Shown here: piece by piece, positions 26,001 through 40,927 of the stretch | Layout: every line of letters begins with the position of its first letter | Numbering within the stretch: position 1 is the stretch's first letter | Assembly (NCBI GenBank): GCA_014549065.1 | Contig: JACDOX010000009.1 | Coordinates: 42,451-106,450 of the forward strand | Origin: Cardinalis cardinalis | Lineage: Eukaryota > Chordata > Aves > Passeriformes > Cardinalidae | DNA: 64,000 bases | Reading direction: 5' to 3' | Made by a program: the position numbers and the translations under genes | The notes under the pieces: generated by a model | Told to the model about the DNA's origin: nothing | Seen by the model: only the letters and a program-made list of their open reading frames with translations | Databases searched by the model: none

Positions 26001-29000
26001 TCTGAGGCCAGTGCTGTGTCCTGCTAACAGAGATGCACACAGAAGAGGGAGGAATGGGGAATCCATAGTTCAACTCACTCCTACTCCACAGGCCTCCGGA
26101 GAACACAGAAATAGCACTGTCACCCTGGCCCACGGAACCTGACCTCAGAAGGGAGCTGAGAGAATGAACATGGCTGAGTTTAAGGTGCTGAAATACCACA
26201 ACACCAAGTATGGAGGTCCTTGTTCCCCTTTTATCTTGGGCCNAGACATGCACTGTGTAATTTTTTTACTATGAGCCAACGAAAGTCAGAGAATGTTTTA
26301 CCAGCTCTCTCTTTGCTTAATGCAGATCAGCACTAGACTCTCCCTGCCTCCAGAGCACTCTCCTTCAGACACACCCTACTGAGACTGTGCAATTTATCAC
26401 CAGTTCTTCCACTACACTACTTCAAGGAAGAAGTGAGCCTTGGTTTAGCTGAAAAGAAGTATGCACTTTTTGATGTGGAAAAGGAGTAAATTAAATAAAT
26501 TCACAAGTTTTTTCCTCTATGTTTTGTATACATTCAAAGTACATACTTTCCTAAACAAGAAGAAAAGAGGTTAGGAAAAAGGAAAGAAGATAACAACAAG
26601 AGAAGAAGAAAAAAAAAAGGATGGTGCATCTGCCACATCATCTTTTTTTTCCTCAAAAGTGAAAGCTGTCTATTTGAACTACAAACAGAAGAAAAAAAAT
26701 ACAGGACAGGTGTAGAAATTTCAGAGTTTAATAAAGTTACAATAAATGAAATGTTATTAATTATAAGCACATATTATGATCCTTAGAATGCCTAACCTAA
26801 CAGGATTAGGCATTTACCTTAAACAAAGTATACACAGTTCAGGTACCCTAAGCAGCCAAAGCATGCTCTTTAGTGAAACAGTAAAATTCTGATTATAACT
26901 GGATTCAAATTACTGTATTCAAGAATAGCTAAAATATTTTTTTCAGCTGTCATTGGGAACACAAATATTAAAAGGTTATATCATAAATATCTGCCTTATT
27001 CATTTTAAATATGCAATGTAATGTTAAGACATTTTCTTGAAAATTCTCTGAAAGATAACACAAGACTCAAAGAATAAATGCTGAAACACTGAGGATAAAC
27101 ACANATTTTCTCTACTGATTTTACTGCAAAAAACTGAAAAGTTGACAACAAATCATTACCAAAAATTTCACAATTCAAACTTTTTTTAACAGACATTTTG
27201 GAGATGTGTATGAATGTCCCTGAAGTGAGTATTTTGTTGCTTTAGTTGCCTGCAGTGCAAGAGGAAAGCTCAGATATTGGGAGTATGTTGTGAAAACAAT
27301 CAGCAGTAAAAAACTGATGAAAAGCCTGTGGGGTTTTTATACTTCATTTTACTTTTAGTACTATAAGCACTCTGCAGCAAGAACCACCTCTTTGTTGGCA
27401 TCACAGGAGCACAAAAGCTCTGGTCTGTGACCAAACCTTCTAGCTATGGTAAGAAAAATAACAGATTATTTACTTAGAACATCAGGAATGGTCCAGCTAG
27501 CTTTTTTTCTTGAAGAGAAAGTCTAGCCTAAGGGAGAAAGCAACTAAGAGTATTCAAAGAGCTGCCAGAAAACACCAAGATTGCCCCTCAAACCCCCAAG
27601 CTAAACAACCTCTGGGGGAGGGGACACAGAGGAGAAGAGCTGTACAGCCTGACACCACTGTTTACTCAGGATTGTGCTAAATTTACACTCGTGAGACTGA
27701 CACTTCATAAAAATGGTAAAGTATGTTTGGTTTTGTTTCTTCTACCATGACTGAACATAAACTAGTTTATAATCAATTATATTTTTATTCACTTCTATGC
27801 TGTTTACTCCCCGCATCCGGACTGAGGATTTGACACAATTTCTGCTCAGAAAAAATTCAGATTTTCCCTCCTCACTGGACTTCATTTTTTTCAAATGTGT
27901 TTGCAACTGCATGTTTAATTTCTGTGCAAAATTACTGTGATTGTGTGTGAGGTGCTTAGCTAGCCATTTATGCCTGTGCATAGCTCATTTTCATACATAA
28001 TTGCATGTAAATTATGCATAAGAATTATGCATCTAATTACACACATTTTTTAAAATCAACTCTATCTGTGTTAAATCGTATGACTTCTTTTTCACACAAG
28101 ACATTTTTGATCCAGCTCTCTTATGCAATTTCTGTCTGAGAAAGAATATCATAACCAGAAGTTTGAAAAAGCATCAAGAAATAGCTTCCTTTTTTATTCC
28201 TTAAATGTATTCATATTCTTCATTAGCCTTGTTATGCCATCAGAATAATCACATTCAATAAATGTCTTCTGCACTTATCAAAAATTTCACTTTGTGATTT
28301 AATTATTTTCAAAAGCAATTGACTGTTGTAAATAGTCACTCGTATTTTATTTAAAGACTAATATTACTTCCGTTTTCTTCACTAGACAANGGAGATTAAT
28401 GTCAGAATGTTTATTCTGAGTAAGGGAATCTAGCACAAGAGACTCTGATCTACAATCTGGGGGCCCTTTGTTCTCCAATAAAAATATTGATGATATCAAC
28501 AAACCATATTAATTTTTAATTTCAGGAACTGAAGCCTCTATTCCTATTTTGTACAAGTTTCTTGTCAAAACTGTAACAAAACCAAAACTCAATAAACCTC
28601 ATAGTCTGGATGCAATAAAAGCTTAAACTATCTGGGTTAGCAGAGACTGTAATATCTGACTCTCATTTAGCAATACACAGAGATCTTCTAATGTCTATTA
28701 TTGAACTCATCTGACAAAGTTACACAGATCTCAGTTCTAAAACNGTAGCATACCTAATTTAAAATATTACAAGAGCATTGGTAATGAACTATCTGTTCAT
28801 GATGCCTGAAACTTTCAGCTATAATAATATTTGCAACCTTTGTAAAGAATTTCTGATATTTCCACTATTATGTGAAAGGCTTAAAATTCAACAATAGAAA
28901 CCCTTTTTGCTCCTGAAAGATCCCGTGGTTCTTCTTTGGAAGCACCAGCTGAGGAAGGATAAAAGAGCTGTGCCAAGTCAGTCTCTACACACAGCACTTT

Positions 29001-32000
29001 GGATTGTGAACTTCAGCTTTCACTTCTGGATAACTCTTTCCTGGACAACTGTGAACATATCTCAAATGGCAGCTGTCTGTTTTGCCTTGCTACAAGCTCA
29101 AGCTCTTATGATGACTTAGGGTGCAGAAATTTATGCTTTTAGCTTTCTCTCTTTAAATCACATCTCTAAGAAAATACATATAATATGACTACGTTATGAT
29201 AAAATTTCTAAGGTTGTATGTCAAAATGTTAAAGTTACTTGTGAAACCCTATTTTTACCAGATGACAGTCCAAGTGGCCAACATGCCATAGTCAGTGCAC
29301 AGGTTAAATTCACAGCAGAGCAGAATTATGCTTGCATGGTCAGTCACAACCCTGAAATTTCCTTACAGAAAAATTTCCTTACTTCAAACAAACAACTTCA
29401 CACTATACTTAAGTGAAAATATACACTTAAATAATTTAATTAAGAAATCTACTACAAAGAAAATGTGCATGCAAAAGCACCAACACATTTGCCTGAAATA
29501 TTTACTTTTATGTAGAATAACCCTTGTCACTTTTAATTCATAAAAAGCATAAATTATCTCAGTGCATATAACTGAATGACATTGCAAGGATACACACTCT
29601 AGAGTAACCATGGTACTTGTGCCACTACACAAAAGAAAGTTTTCTCTCCCATGCTTAGGAGTCTCCATCCAGGAAGAACCCACAGAAATCCATCATGGNA
29701 AGTTACAGGTGACAACAAACATGCTCTAAGTGAAACTCCAGCTGTCCACAGCTAAGATAAACAGTGATCATGCTGCAAGGCTTTGAAAGTAGGGTTGTAC
29801 AAACAGGCCAAAACATTCTGCAGCATCTACAAGGAGTAAAATTTCTATGTAGTTATCATCATCCCAGATCAGAAGTGTTCTGCATTCTCTCTGAAACTAT
29901 TTTGGACCTACTTAGGTTTCCATGCACTTTAGGATGTGGTGACATGAGATCTGTGTCAGATAGAGATAAATGNTCTATATTGGTCTTTGTCTTGAATATA
30001 ACTCCAAAGTTAAAAAACAGCAACAAAAAAAAAATCCAGGAGAATTAATAACAATTTATATTTTTTTTGTGGAAGTCTACTGGGAAGAAAACAGTTACAG
30101 TGTCTGAGCCTAGAGAAGGACTTTCCCATGCAGCCACACCTTCCCAATCTAAGAGAAAAACACAACAGCTGGCTGTATGAAAGNTTTTTGACTGCCAGCA
30201 GGGCACAGCCCCATGTCCATGGGTTGTGTATCAGTCATCTGACGTGATGTTAAAGTCTTAATGGGAACCCATTTCTGAGTGACATCCCAGGCACTGCACT
30301 TAACTCAGCTTTTCTGCCAAGGGAGAAATTTGTCATAAAACATTTTGCAGTTTTCAATGGAAGTCAAGATATAACTTGCAGGGAAAAGCTTGTGAGCTCT
30401 TAGGTAGTGGGTCATGAGTTTGTTGCCTTTTTTTTTTTTTTTTAAAATACAGTTCCTCCCACAATATGTATATAGAGTAAGAGAAAGGAAAAAGAAGAAC
30501 CTGTTGGTGGCCTGAAATAACTGTATTTTACGGAGTGCAGATATGGATGCTAACGTAAAAAAGTAACAACACAACCCAAAAAACTCAAAAACATCCCTTT
30601 ACCTAGCAGCACATTAGCTCAAAAATGTAATTCTGTCACTAGGGGTCAGTATTAAAACATATTACTGCTACACAATACAGTCAGCATTCTATTGTTGATT
30701 TCCTCCTTCAGAAAAACGAACTTATGTCATAAAGAACTAAAACCACAAAAAAAGACAAAACCTACAGTGGACCATCACCTTTTTATTCTATTAAATTTGT
30801 GTTCCTGTTCTCATAAATTAACACATATATTCATGCAAATGTATTATCTTACTAATGTCGACACTTTAATATTTATGTGAATTAGGTTCTATTTACAGTG
30901 TTGAAAGAGAAAAGCTATTATTAAGTTTCCCATTTTCTAATAGAGAAGATTACTACCTAATGGTATTACTACCTAATGGTATTAATCCCTATTCCCTAAT
31001 AATAACAATATTTGGAATGTAACAAAAACCTGAATGTTCTTCAAATTTATTCCTTGACAGCCATACTCGTCTTATAAACAATAAAAAAATCTATTTTATA
31101 CTAAAAATCTCAGTCGAAAAAGGTGAGACACTCTCACTACAGGTGAAACAGATCGAGGATGTATTTTGAGTCATTAGATCAGTGTATGAATTTCAGTTTG
31201 GAATAATAGATAGAACACCCACTAAAGTCAAGGGAACAACTCACTTCCTCCTCACTGGGCACTGTCCATAACCAATGAGTTCCCAACCTCTGCTCCTATC
31301 CCAAACTGCTCTCAAATCTTGACAATCTTGGTACATTTTAGAAAGCATACATTCAGANGCTGCACTAATGCCTGGAACCGCGTATATGGATATAACCTTT
31401 GAGAATTCAAATAGGTTCTGTGATTCCTGTGAATTTAAGAATTAGAAAATTTAATAACATCAAGCTTGCTGACTTTGTAAATTTTGGGATGATACTTTAC
31501 TATCTTGAATCCAGATATAAACCAGAATTTTGTCACCTGACACTTATTATAAATCCCAGGAGAAATATTCTGTCATAAGTCTGTCATGTACCACAACTTT
31601 CTGCAGTCCTTGGTACAGATGAAGAAAAAACATTCTTCTCCATCCTCCCCCATAACAAATTCTAACTGAATGCTATAAATTNTGATGTTAAAATAAACAA
31701 TTGAGGACAAATATTATTGAGGCTTAAAATTAGTTTTCATGTCCAGCATGAAGTTCTAAATTTCAGAGCATATGTTTTCCTTTAGTGGCAAATCCATTAG
31801 GTGCCCAGAATTCAGATATTGCCAGATTTATGAAGGCAGCTATTAGAAATGGCATTTGTGCTACGACAATACTGAAGGAAAGAGCTGGTCAAATTCACGT
31901 CTGACTAACTGGTATACGTGAGAGCTTATTTCTATGTGCTACTTCTCATATCGTATTTACATTTAACATGATTATCTAATCCTAAATACATGAAAAGCGA

Positions 32001-35000
32001 AAATAATTGATTATACTTTAAATGAGAAAAAATAGGCAGAGGCTGAGGTAAGCCATTTGTTCCAGGATTAGATGTGTGGCACAGAATCACTTATTTTCCT
32101 GCCCAACAGATGACGCTGCTGTTTCTTTGTTCGTGTGCAATTGTTCCATCCGTGCATCACATCCGTTACTGGAGTGATGCACCCACACTGCCCGGTGCCT
32201 GGACACAGCANACCCAGAGAGCTTCAGGATTCTTTAAATGGCATTCTGCTGCCCAAATAACTGTTCTGAGTAAAGCAAGTTGTTGCTCTGGATTAAAAAA
32301 ATGTATTAGAAAAGATGGATGCAAATACCCAGCTGAACATAATTCTCCTTTTTTCCAGAAGCAGACCACAGAAACAAATTCTGACATATATATCAAGGAT
32401 GACCTNAGAGCTATGCACACATAGTAACATAAGACATTAGAATAAGCACGTGAGATTTTAAACTGCAATATACTTTGCAATTTTGTTTTTACTGAGCCTA
32501 ATTATTAACAAAGATTTATCATCAATATTGATCAGCATTAAAACTCTGTCCTTATGGTAAAATTTTTATAAAAGCATATTCTGAGGATGTCAGTCTGTAA
32601 ACTAAGGAGGCATTTGACCATCATATTTCTTCCTATGTGCTATTAAAGTGGGACACAACACCAGCTCTGCAGCAAAAACTTAAATGCTGAAATATTTTAG
32701 AAGTTATTTATATTAACTGCTATGTTTCCTGGTAGAGATCCTATTGAAAATCCATGTTGTCCAGTAAACCTGAAAACTCAAACCACTTGAATGGGACTCA
32801 TGTCCTCCCTCTGCTCTAGATTTTTTGTTATAATAACACTGGGAAGCAGAGTAATTCATTAATTTATTTATTTTTGCCAAATCGTGGGTGCTTGAGGACT
32901 TGTGTCAAATGACAAGCTGGTCTCTGCCCCGTTCATTGTGAACAGGTGTTCTAATTACCAAACCTCCACTGTATTTGACACCGTTATTAGCTGTCTCAGT
33001 GGAGGAACAAAGGATTGATTGGGTAGGGGTATAGAACCAGCCTTTCATTGCTGTGGGGAAGCACCTAAAGGTCAAGGTTAATATACATTAGTGGGGGGTA
33101 CTATTGCCCATTGCCTATGCTGTTCTTGTGCTATTAATCAATGAAAGACTTTATCATTATGAGCTACCTATGGTGGGAGTTTTAATTACACGATTGCTTT
33201 AAATTGCACTTTTTCTGTATTATATGAAAAGTTGGCAGCACCTTTTGATATGCCTAATAAGAACAACAAATCTCCAGCAAAAATAGAAACGTCTTGTANT
33301 CATTTTATATCCTCAAACATATAGTGTACCAAATAAAAGGGCAAGGTACACATGCTTCAATCAACATAATATAGAAAAATGCTTATGAATTGAAATACAG
33401 CAGAATGCATGCATGTGAGTTCAACAAGGTTGAATATTTGACTGGCCCGTAAAAAGTGAAAGCATTTACAGCAAAGTCTTCCCCATCACTGGACCCATTT
33501 TGTTCTTGCTACATAAAGTCCACCTGCTGCTACTACCTTCCTGATTTTATATTCTTGAAGGGTTTATAACAAGAATCTAATACATAACTGATAAAAGGGC
33601 ACTAGTCTCATCAGTTTCATTTGAGATCAGAATATTGTCAACACAATCACACGGCGAAGTCACATTATTATAAAAGTGCATCAGCATCTTCATTATTTAT
33701 ACGCTTATTTTCAGTGGTCTACAGGACACACAAATGAAACATTCTAGTATGAAATATGATTATGGTAACTCAATATGGAATGAATTTTCTCCAAACTGTT
33801 TTTTTTTCCTATTATGTGAATGTAAAATAAATATGGGCATGATAGTCAGTCAGTGAGCTGGAACTATACCAATTTGTATCAGCTAANGGTTCAACACTAT
33901 ATATTCATTTATAGATCCTAGTCACACTCAGACCCTTCTGTGACTTATTAATGGTTTTGATTTAGAAATGAAGCTTTGAAGTAATTATATAGTCACATGG
34001 AATTCATCCAATATACATACTTAATGTAAATTATTGCTTCCTGATTTTCACAGAAGACCTCTGATTAGATTATCTGGTGCTTCCATATTGTACTTGAAGC
34101 TGGATTGCGAGGAGAGAGAAGTATATGTAAGCCACCTTTACAATTTCCTGACTCTGCCCAGCAAGAAACAAATACGGACTTCATTATAATGCAGAGGAAC
34201 AGAGACAGCTATTTCCCTGCCTGAGGTCTCAGAGAATTGTTCCAGCAGTTGAGCTAAACAATGTCCTGACTATCTCCTTAGCAAAAGAAATGGAATGAGT
34301 TGGCATAAGCTGCTATACCAACTCAAAACTCTCCAGAGATCCCCTTTTCACAATGTGAAACCTCAAAGGGCTGCACTACGAAAACCAGCTGTAGCAGAGC
34401 TGAAAGTTTGACCTCTGGACTCCAGCACTGTGCTCGTTTTATGTGTGTGTGACTCCCACTGACACCAACTGAAGAGTCCAGCACATGAGGAGAGCAGAAT
34501 ATCAGACAAAAAAAAAATGTACTATGTGAATCTGAGAACAGAGTATTATTCTCTTGTGTCAAATTATTGCTCCATCTGGTAACATTAAGTGAATACNAGT
34601 GACTATTAGAGCTGAATCAATAAATTGAAACAATTTGTTTTGTGAGTTACTTTACTTTTTCACTTCAAAGAATGCCTGTGACTCTATTATAACTTCTTTA
34701 AGTATATTCCAAGAAACTTTGAAGGGTTTTTTTTTTTGGTTTTTAAATTACATGTGATTGCTCACATACAACACACTGCTCTGTTACACTTCTCTGAACA
34801 GGATTTCTAATAGAGTTGTGATAAAAGAAGGCTGCAGAGCTGACAGTAGAATTTAGTTTATACAATTGTTTTGGAACGTATAGTGAGCTAACCATTCTTA
34901 CCTTTGTTAGTAATTTTGGATTCTGAATGTACACTTTTCTTTCAGAGAATGCACTACAAGCATTCTCTATTACTTGGGAAATAATTAAAAAAAGGAAACA

Positions 35001-38000
35001 CAAAACAATGCCAATATTCAGGAGATCTTTCTCCCTCAAAGAATGGATTTAGATCAGTCAGATAAGTTGTATGAACCATCAAGTTTTAAAATATATCAAT
35101 GATTTTGGATTTAGGAAAAAACTTAACATCAAATGCTTTAGACTAAAAGGCATATTTTGCTCATATGTTCTCTTCAAAATATGACTTACAGCTCTGCTTT
35201 CATTACATCTGCTTCATACCTTTCCTTGATGATGCTAACCTTAGTAGAGACAGCACAACTCTTGTAACGCTGATGAGAACCTAGCTATTCCAGGNGACTC
35301 ATAAGCACCAAAAAGTGCCTCACAGTCAAATTCAAACAGACCTACCTTGTAGCATAAGAACAAGATGAGGTACTCTTTAAAAATCAAAATATTAACACTT
35401 CAGATAAGTGTTTAAAATAATAATTTAATTATTGCAGACTCACCTTGCATTTCTAAGATTGGCTGTTGTCAAATTAGTTAATGCTGTCACTACAGCTTCT
35501 TTTAGCTCTTCATTATCACTGCTTAGCAACTTTACTAGCTGAGGAATCCCTTTGAAAGAAATAATTATATATATGAAATTTAAATAAGCCATGGCAATCT
35601 GCAAAANTGTAATATTCTCCTTATAAACAGAAAAAAACCAAATTCATATTTCATCCTTTCCCACCATGCTTACCCTGGAGTCCAAGGACACATTTGCTGT
35701 CTATATTCTCACACATGGCAGAAATGGCTTGGGAAGCAGCAACTTTAACTTCATCANTGTTAGTTTCCAAAAGGCTTAGGAGAAATTTCTCAACCTCTTC
35801 CCAATGTAAGATTTTTCGTATTTCAGCTTTAAANGAGAAATAACAATAGCATTAATCTGCATTTGTTTTCCAAATCAGTGAAAGCACATTAATTTGATTT
35901 AATTTAGTTTTTGGAAATATTTTGGTAACAGAGGCACCAGCCACTAAGAGATATGCACAAAGGACCNGAGCCAAATCCCATCACAGAACATCCTGAGTTG
36001 GAAGGGACGCGCAAGGATCATCCAAAATCCAGCTCCTGGATTAGGCTTCACTGAACTCTGAACCAAGCCCAAACAACAACTATTAAACACAGTATAAACA
36101 TACACAAGCCAACAGAATGCAAAGTNTGCTCTCTGCAAGACTTTAAAACCACAGAGTGCATACAGGCTTGATGGAAACAGCTTTTCCAATGCAACAGATC
36201 ATACTTATTCAGGATTGTGCTGAACTTCAGTTTATGCTAACAAAGTCCAAATGCATCAAACTGAAGAAAATACCAGTAAATGTACAACTGAACTTGGTGA
36301 AATACCTCTCAATGTATTAAAATAGCCAAAAATCGGCAAGGAGCATTACGAAGAAAATTTTCTGCCCACTTTGCAGAGAATTTGAATTTTGTAGTTTAGC
36401 ACAGTGCTCACTGCTGACCTACACTGCACTAACCAGCAGCAACTGCAGAAGGACAGAGATGCTCCTTCCTCTGCAGAAGTAACAACACACAGCACCCATG
36501 AAGTATCTACAGATATCCGTATGCAGATACCAATAAATTAATAAACTCCCTCATCTCAAAACTGATGAGATCAGAAATGCAGGTNTTTCTTAGAAAGATC
36601 CCTGAAAGAAACTTTCTCATGCAGAAAGGCACTGCAGAGCACAGAAACTCTACAAGGANAGACAATAAACATTTAACCATATGCATAATTTAAACCAGAC
36701 TAATTACATGCTGGAAGTTATATCTACATAGTAGAATTTGGAATGTACTAAAGAATCTCAGGAACTGAGAAGTCAGTGGGACTTAAACATAATTTAGAAA
36801 TTTTACCACTGCATGCTACCATGACGAGGGATCACTCTCTTGTTTGGATTGCTGTCCCCCAAATAAAAAAAAAATTAAAAGGAAAAAAATATTTTAAGTA
36901 TTGTTTTAGATAAATCTGAATCTGCAGTGAATAAAAGTAAACAAATACAAAGTCAATGAAAANAAAGTTTGATCAAAAATGTAATTAGAGCAGAAATTAC
37001 TCAAAAGCATGGAGATGAGACAGGTGCAGCCGATTTCTCCTCTTCAGCTCAGTTTTAAACTCTTTTAGAACCCTCAGATACACAAATGAAATCTCAAAAC
37101 AAAGATGGAACAAATAAAACAGAGAGGATTTTAAGTGTCAGCAGAACTTTGGCCACAACCTTGATGCATATCACCCAGCTCTCAAGAGAAGGCCTCAGTT
37201 GGGATGAGAGAATGTTTTGACAAGTTGTCAAGTTTGTCACTGGCCTGTTGCTTGCCAAGGCAGTCCATAATCCCTAATAATGATCTCTAGAGGTTCTTCA
37301 TGCCTCAGTAATTTGTTTGTTGTACAGCAAGTTACTTACTTGTTTGCAGATTTTCTTTAAAATTATTCTTGCTTTTAAAAGCAGCTATGATGGGTAAACA
37401 TTTAGTTTAAAGATAATTTATGCCTATACAAAATAATAATATGAATAAATAATCTGAATGACTGAAAACTGTAATTAAAATACTCTAAACAGAAAAATAA
37501 TTTTATAATAATAAAGTCATCTTGAAATGGAACTTACGATAAAGAGTATGGATGTATATTTAGGCAGTTAGATCAATGAAAATTATTAATACTTCAATAT
37601 CCAAGTGCCAATTCTACCTAAGGGATGAACATTTTTTGCTGATCCCCTCTCTGTGTGTATGAGTTGTTTCCTTTGTGTCCTTTACTACAGACTAGAAAGA
37701 TTGCACAACTGAAGTACTTCNTATGTCAGTGCCAACACCAATTTTACAGTGATTAATTTCTAGACCCTTAAGTGATTTGAATACATTGATTTAACATGAA
37801 GGAAAATAAAGCATACANGACTAAAAAAGTTTGTAGTATCTACCATTCTGTTCAGATTTTAATGCATTGACCTCGTGGTGAGACAACCTTTATTTTTCAA
37901 TATATTTTCCTGTTTCTCCCTCTTACCCCAAAATCATGATCTGAGTTCTACTGATTACTTTTCAGGCCACTGTCATCACCTTATGTAATTATTTATACCA

Positions 38001-40871
38001 ATTTCAAATGAAAAAATTAATGCTAAATAGTATCTTGACCTCCCACTGATCTTGAGTTAACTCAGATAAACAAAGATCTGTATTATGAATTGCCTTTGTT
38101 ATTAAGGCCACAGAGCATNTTTAGTGTGCTTCCCTTTGAGCATGAGATGCACTGAGATACACAGAAAGAATGTGGTGAGCTTCAAACCAGGAGTTTGGCT
38201 GAGCATAGAGTCATCATCACTTTCTCCATATACACTCCACAGCATTTTGTTGTTGCTGGTGTGTCTGACATTGTCAGGAGAAAATCAGGCTCTCCTTAAT
38301 CAACAGTCCAGATAATCCACTCACAGATATTCAATNATTTATAGCATTAGATTACAATTTAGCATTCTGAAATGACTGCATTATTTGGTGGGCAAGGCAA
38401 GAATTACAGTACAATTCACCAGTGTAATTCTGAGCAAACAAAACAAAACAATCAATAAATTAATATAATAAATTCAAAATTATGTTAGAGAACATAACAA
38501 AATTCAGAGACAAAGGCATAATGATTATGTATAGAAATATGATCCATTTTAATGTACTTAAACAGAGAAGCATCCTAAAGATGCTATTTAAAGCTGAATA
38601 TCATGTTTATACCATGTAATATCATGTTTACAATCATGTAATTTACTCTGATACTGAGAATAGCTCTCAGTATCAGAATAACTCTTAAGGGATATGTATA
38701 CCTTATAACAACAACACCAAGTTACAAGAGTCCCTTTCCAAAGGGTTGTAAGGGACATAAAACAAAACTGCTTGCTATGATCACATCTATCAGGAAAAAA
38801 AAACTCAATCCAAAATCAAATTCCATCTGTCAACAATAATAATTTCAAAACCAGATATTGCTGTATACTCAGCTGCCAGGATTAAAAAAAACCAGCTAGA
38901 TACATGCTCTCTCATGGCAGAAGTAGGTTTTTCATTCCAAAGAAAAGCAGTATTTTTTTACCCAAGTATACAGGAAATGTTGGTAAATTGCAACCATGAT
39001 TATCAAACCTCAAGAATGTGGGTATAGCTATTGCAAATTTAATGAAAAAATCACTACAGAACTAAGAGCTGTGTTGTCTCATACTGGATTCACATCAAGG
39101 CAAGTACTAGTATAGTATATGCTAGTGTTGCATTTTGGATAGGCTGTTTAGTATGCTTACAACTACAATCCAATCAAAAAACAAGAACTGAAAATATTTC
39201 TGTTTTCTTTTTGCACTTGGGCTGTTTCTTATAATAACCTTTTCTTTTCACTGCAAGGCTGACTTTAGACCAGTATCTCTAGGTAGCTGAAAAATTTTCA
39301 GTGCTTTTGGGGACTACATTGAGCACCAATTTTACTGGACTGTGTTTTCCACTGCATCAGGACAAGAAGTTTCCTGTTGTCTAACTGGGTGTCACCAAAA
39401 TTCCACAGCTTGAAAGCAAATATTTTAAATCTCCTTTTGATGTATTTTCCCAGCTTGCTGCATCCATACTAACTGTCATAGGCTGAAGAAGAGAGCAAAC
39501 CTTTATAATGAAACCTCATTGACTCCATTTGTAAAGAAGCATGACAAGAAGATGCATCTTCACTGACGGTAACATCCCATGATATAAGATCACAGGCAGT
39601 ACTGTAATATATTATCTGTGGTTCTTGCAACCGTGCTTTAAAAATGTGCTCAGACATGCTTCTACTAACAGCTGCTAAAATATTAGGCCACAAAAACTGA
39701 AAAAAAAGTGTGAAAGAGGAAAAGAAGGCTATGCTTATTTGAAAATAAATATGATAAAGGAGGAAGATGCAGTAGAAAGCAGTGGGAGCAAATATAAATC
39801 TGCTTAGCATACAACTTACAAGCCTGTCACAGGACTATAAAAATGATACTGACAGTCCTAAGTAGCGTAATAAAATAACAACACAGGAAAATACACAAAG
39901 AAAATACTGACATAAGAAGGTCCCTTTCTGCCTTTGATACCTGAACATTAATGAAAGCAATTTTCAGTGACTTGCCAAGCTTCTAACAGACAATGACAAA
40001 AGCAAAGAAAAATCCAGAGAATACTCAGACATTCGTTCTGTGTATCATTTTCAATCCAAATAATTACAAATATTCAGGATATCAAACTAAGCAAGGTGAG
40101 AAAANAATCAGAAAGATAGCATGGGGAGAGATGAAAGGAGGTCTGAAATATGGCAGAAAGGAGAGATTATTTTATCCATGTATTAAATTAAATGACCTAT
40201 TTTTAAAATACACATAAAGCCATGATTCAACCACAAGGTGCCAGAATTATGAATGAAATATTTAAATTTTCCTGTCATAAAAATCCCTTGACAGAAGTAA
40301 AATCTGTAGTCAGAAATATGTTATTAGTTACATTGCATTTTGTTATACAACACTACTTGGCACATGTTGCAACTCAGTAGCCAATGTATGGAAGGAATTT
40401 CAAATGTAGTTTGATTAAAAGAGCATCCTTGTGGGCATAAATGATGAGCATGTTCTGCCTAATTCAGAATCCCTCCATGAATTAAAGAAAAGTATATAAA
40501 AAAGAACTATAGGATGAATAATTATAAAAAGATTACAATGAAACTATTTAACTCCCCTGGGAATATTAATCTGCAAGCCATTTGAAAGGTTTCCTTTCAT
40601 GCCTCTGTTAAAGGAATTTGTATTTGAAATTGCCTGACATTTAGAAGAGCAGTTGAATGCAAAAGGAAGTCAGCTTGCAATGAAGTCTTAACAGATAGAG
40701 GCAGAAACAGTGCCAACAAAGGTGGCTTAAGATGGCAGTCAGCTGGCATCACTAAACAAAAGACAGGGATCATATTTTCAGAGGTCCATTTTCCTTTGAG
40801 GACATAATTTTACAAGAACTTAACAAAATAAAATAATAAAAATAAATTGAAAATAAATTGAGGCAAAACAT

Positions 40872-40927
<56 letters not shown>

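Larger units (their letters stand above)
23217..35443 (-). other. ARMC3 intron 9, large and repeat-poor
   Basis: At 12.2 kb this is the largest intron. No CR1 copy was recognised in it, unlike introns 1, 11 and 13. It holds unique AT-rich sequence, a probable hAT relic near 25780, motif-dense stretches at 27990-28040 and 32870-33240, and a few simple repeats. No additional exon is needed, since exons 9 and 10 join in phase. Confidence 0.8.

Noticed and set aside
32074..32424. 116-codon plus-strand frame in intron 9
   Set aside because: It contains stops masked by N and a low-complexity composition, has an overlapping minus frame of similar length, and shows no family resemblance.
38647..38677. 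Hairpin as a microRNA precursor
   Set aside because: A 13-bp stem with a 5-nt loop is too short for a canonical precursor.
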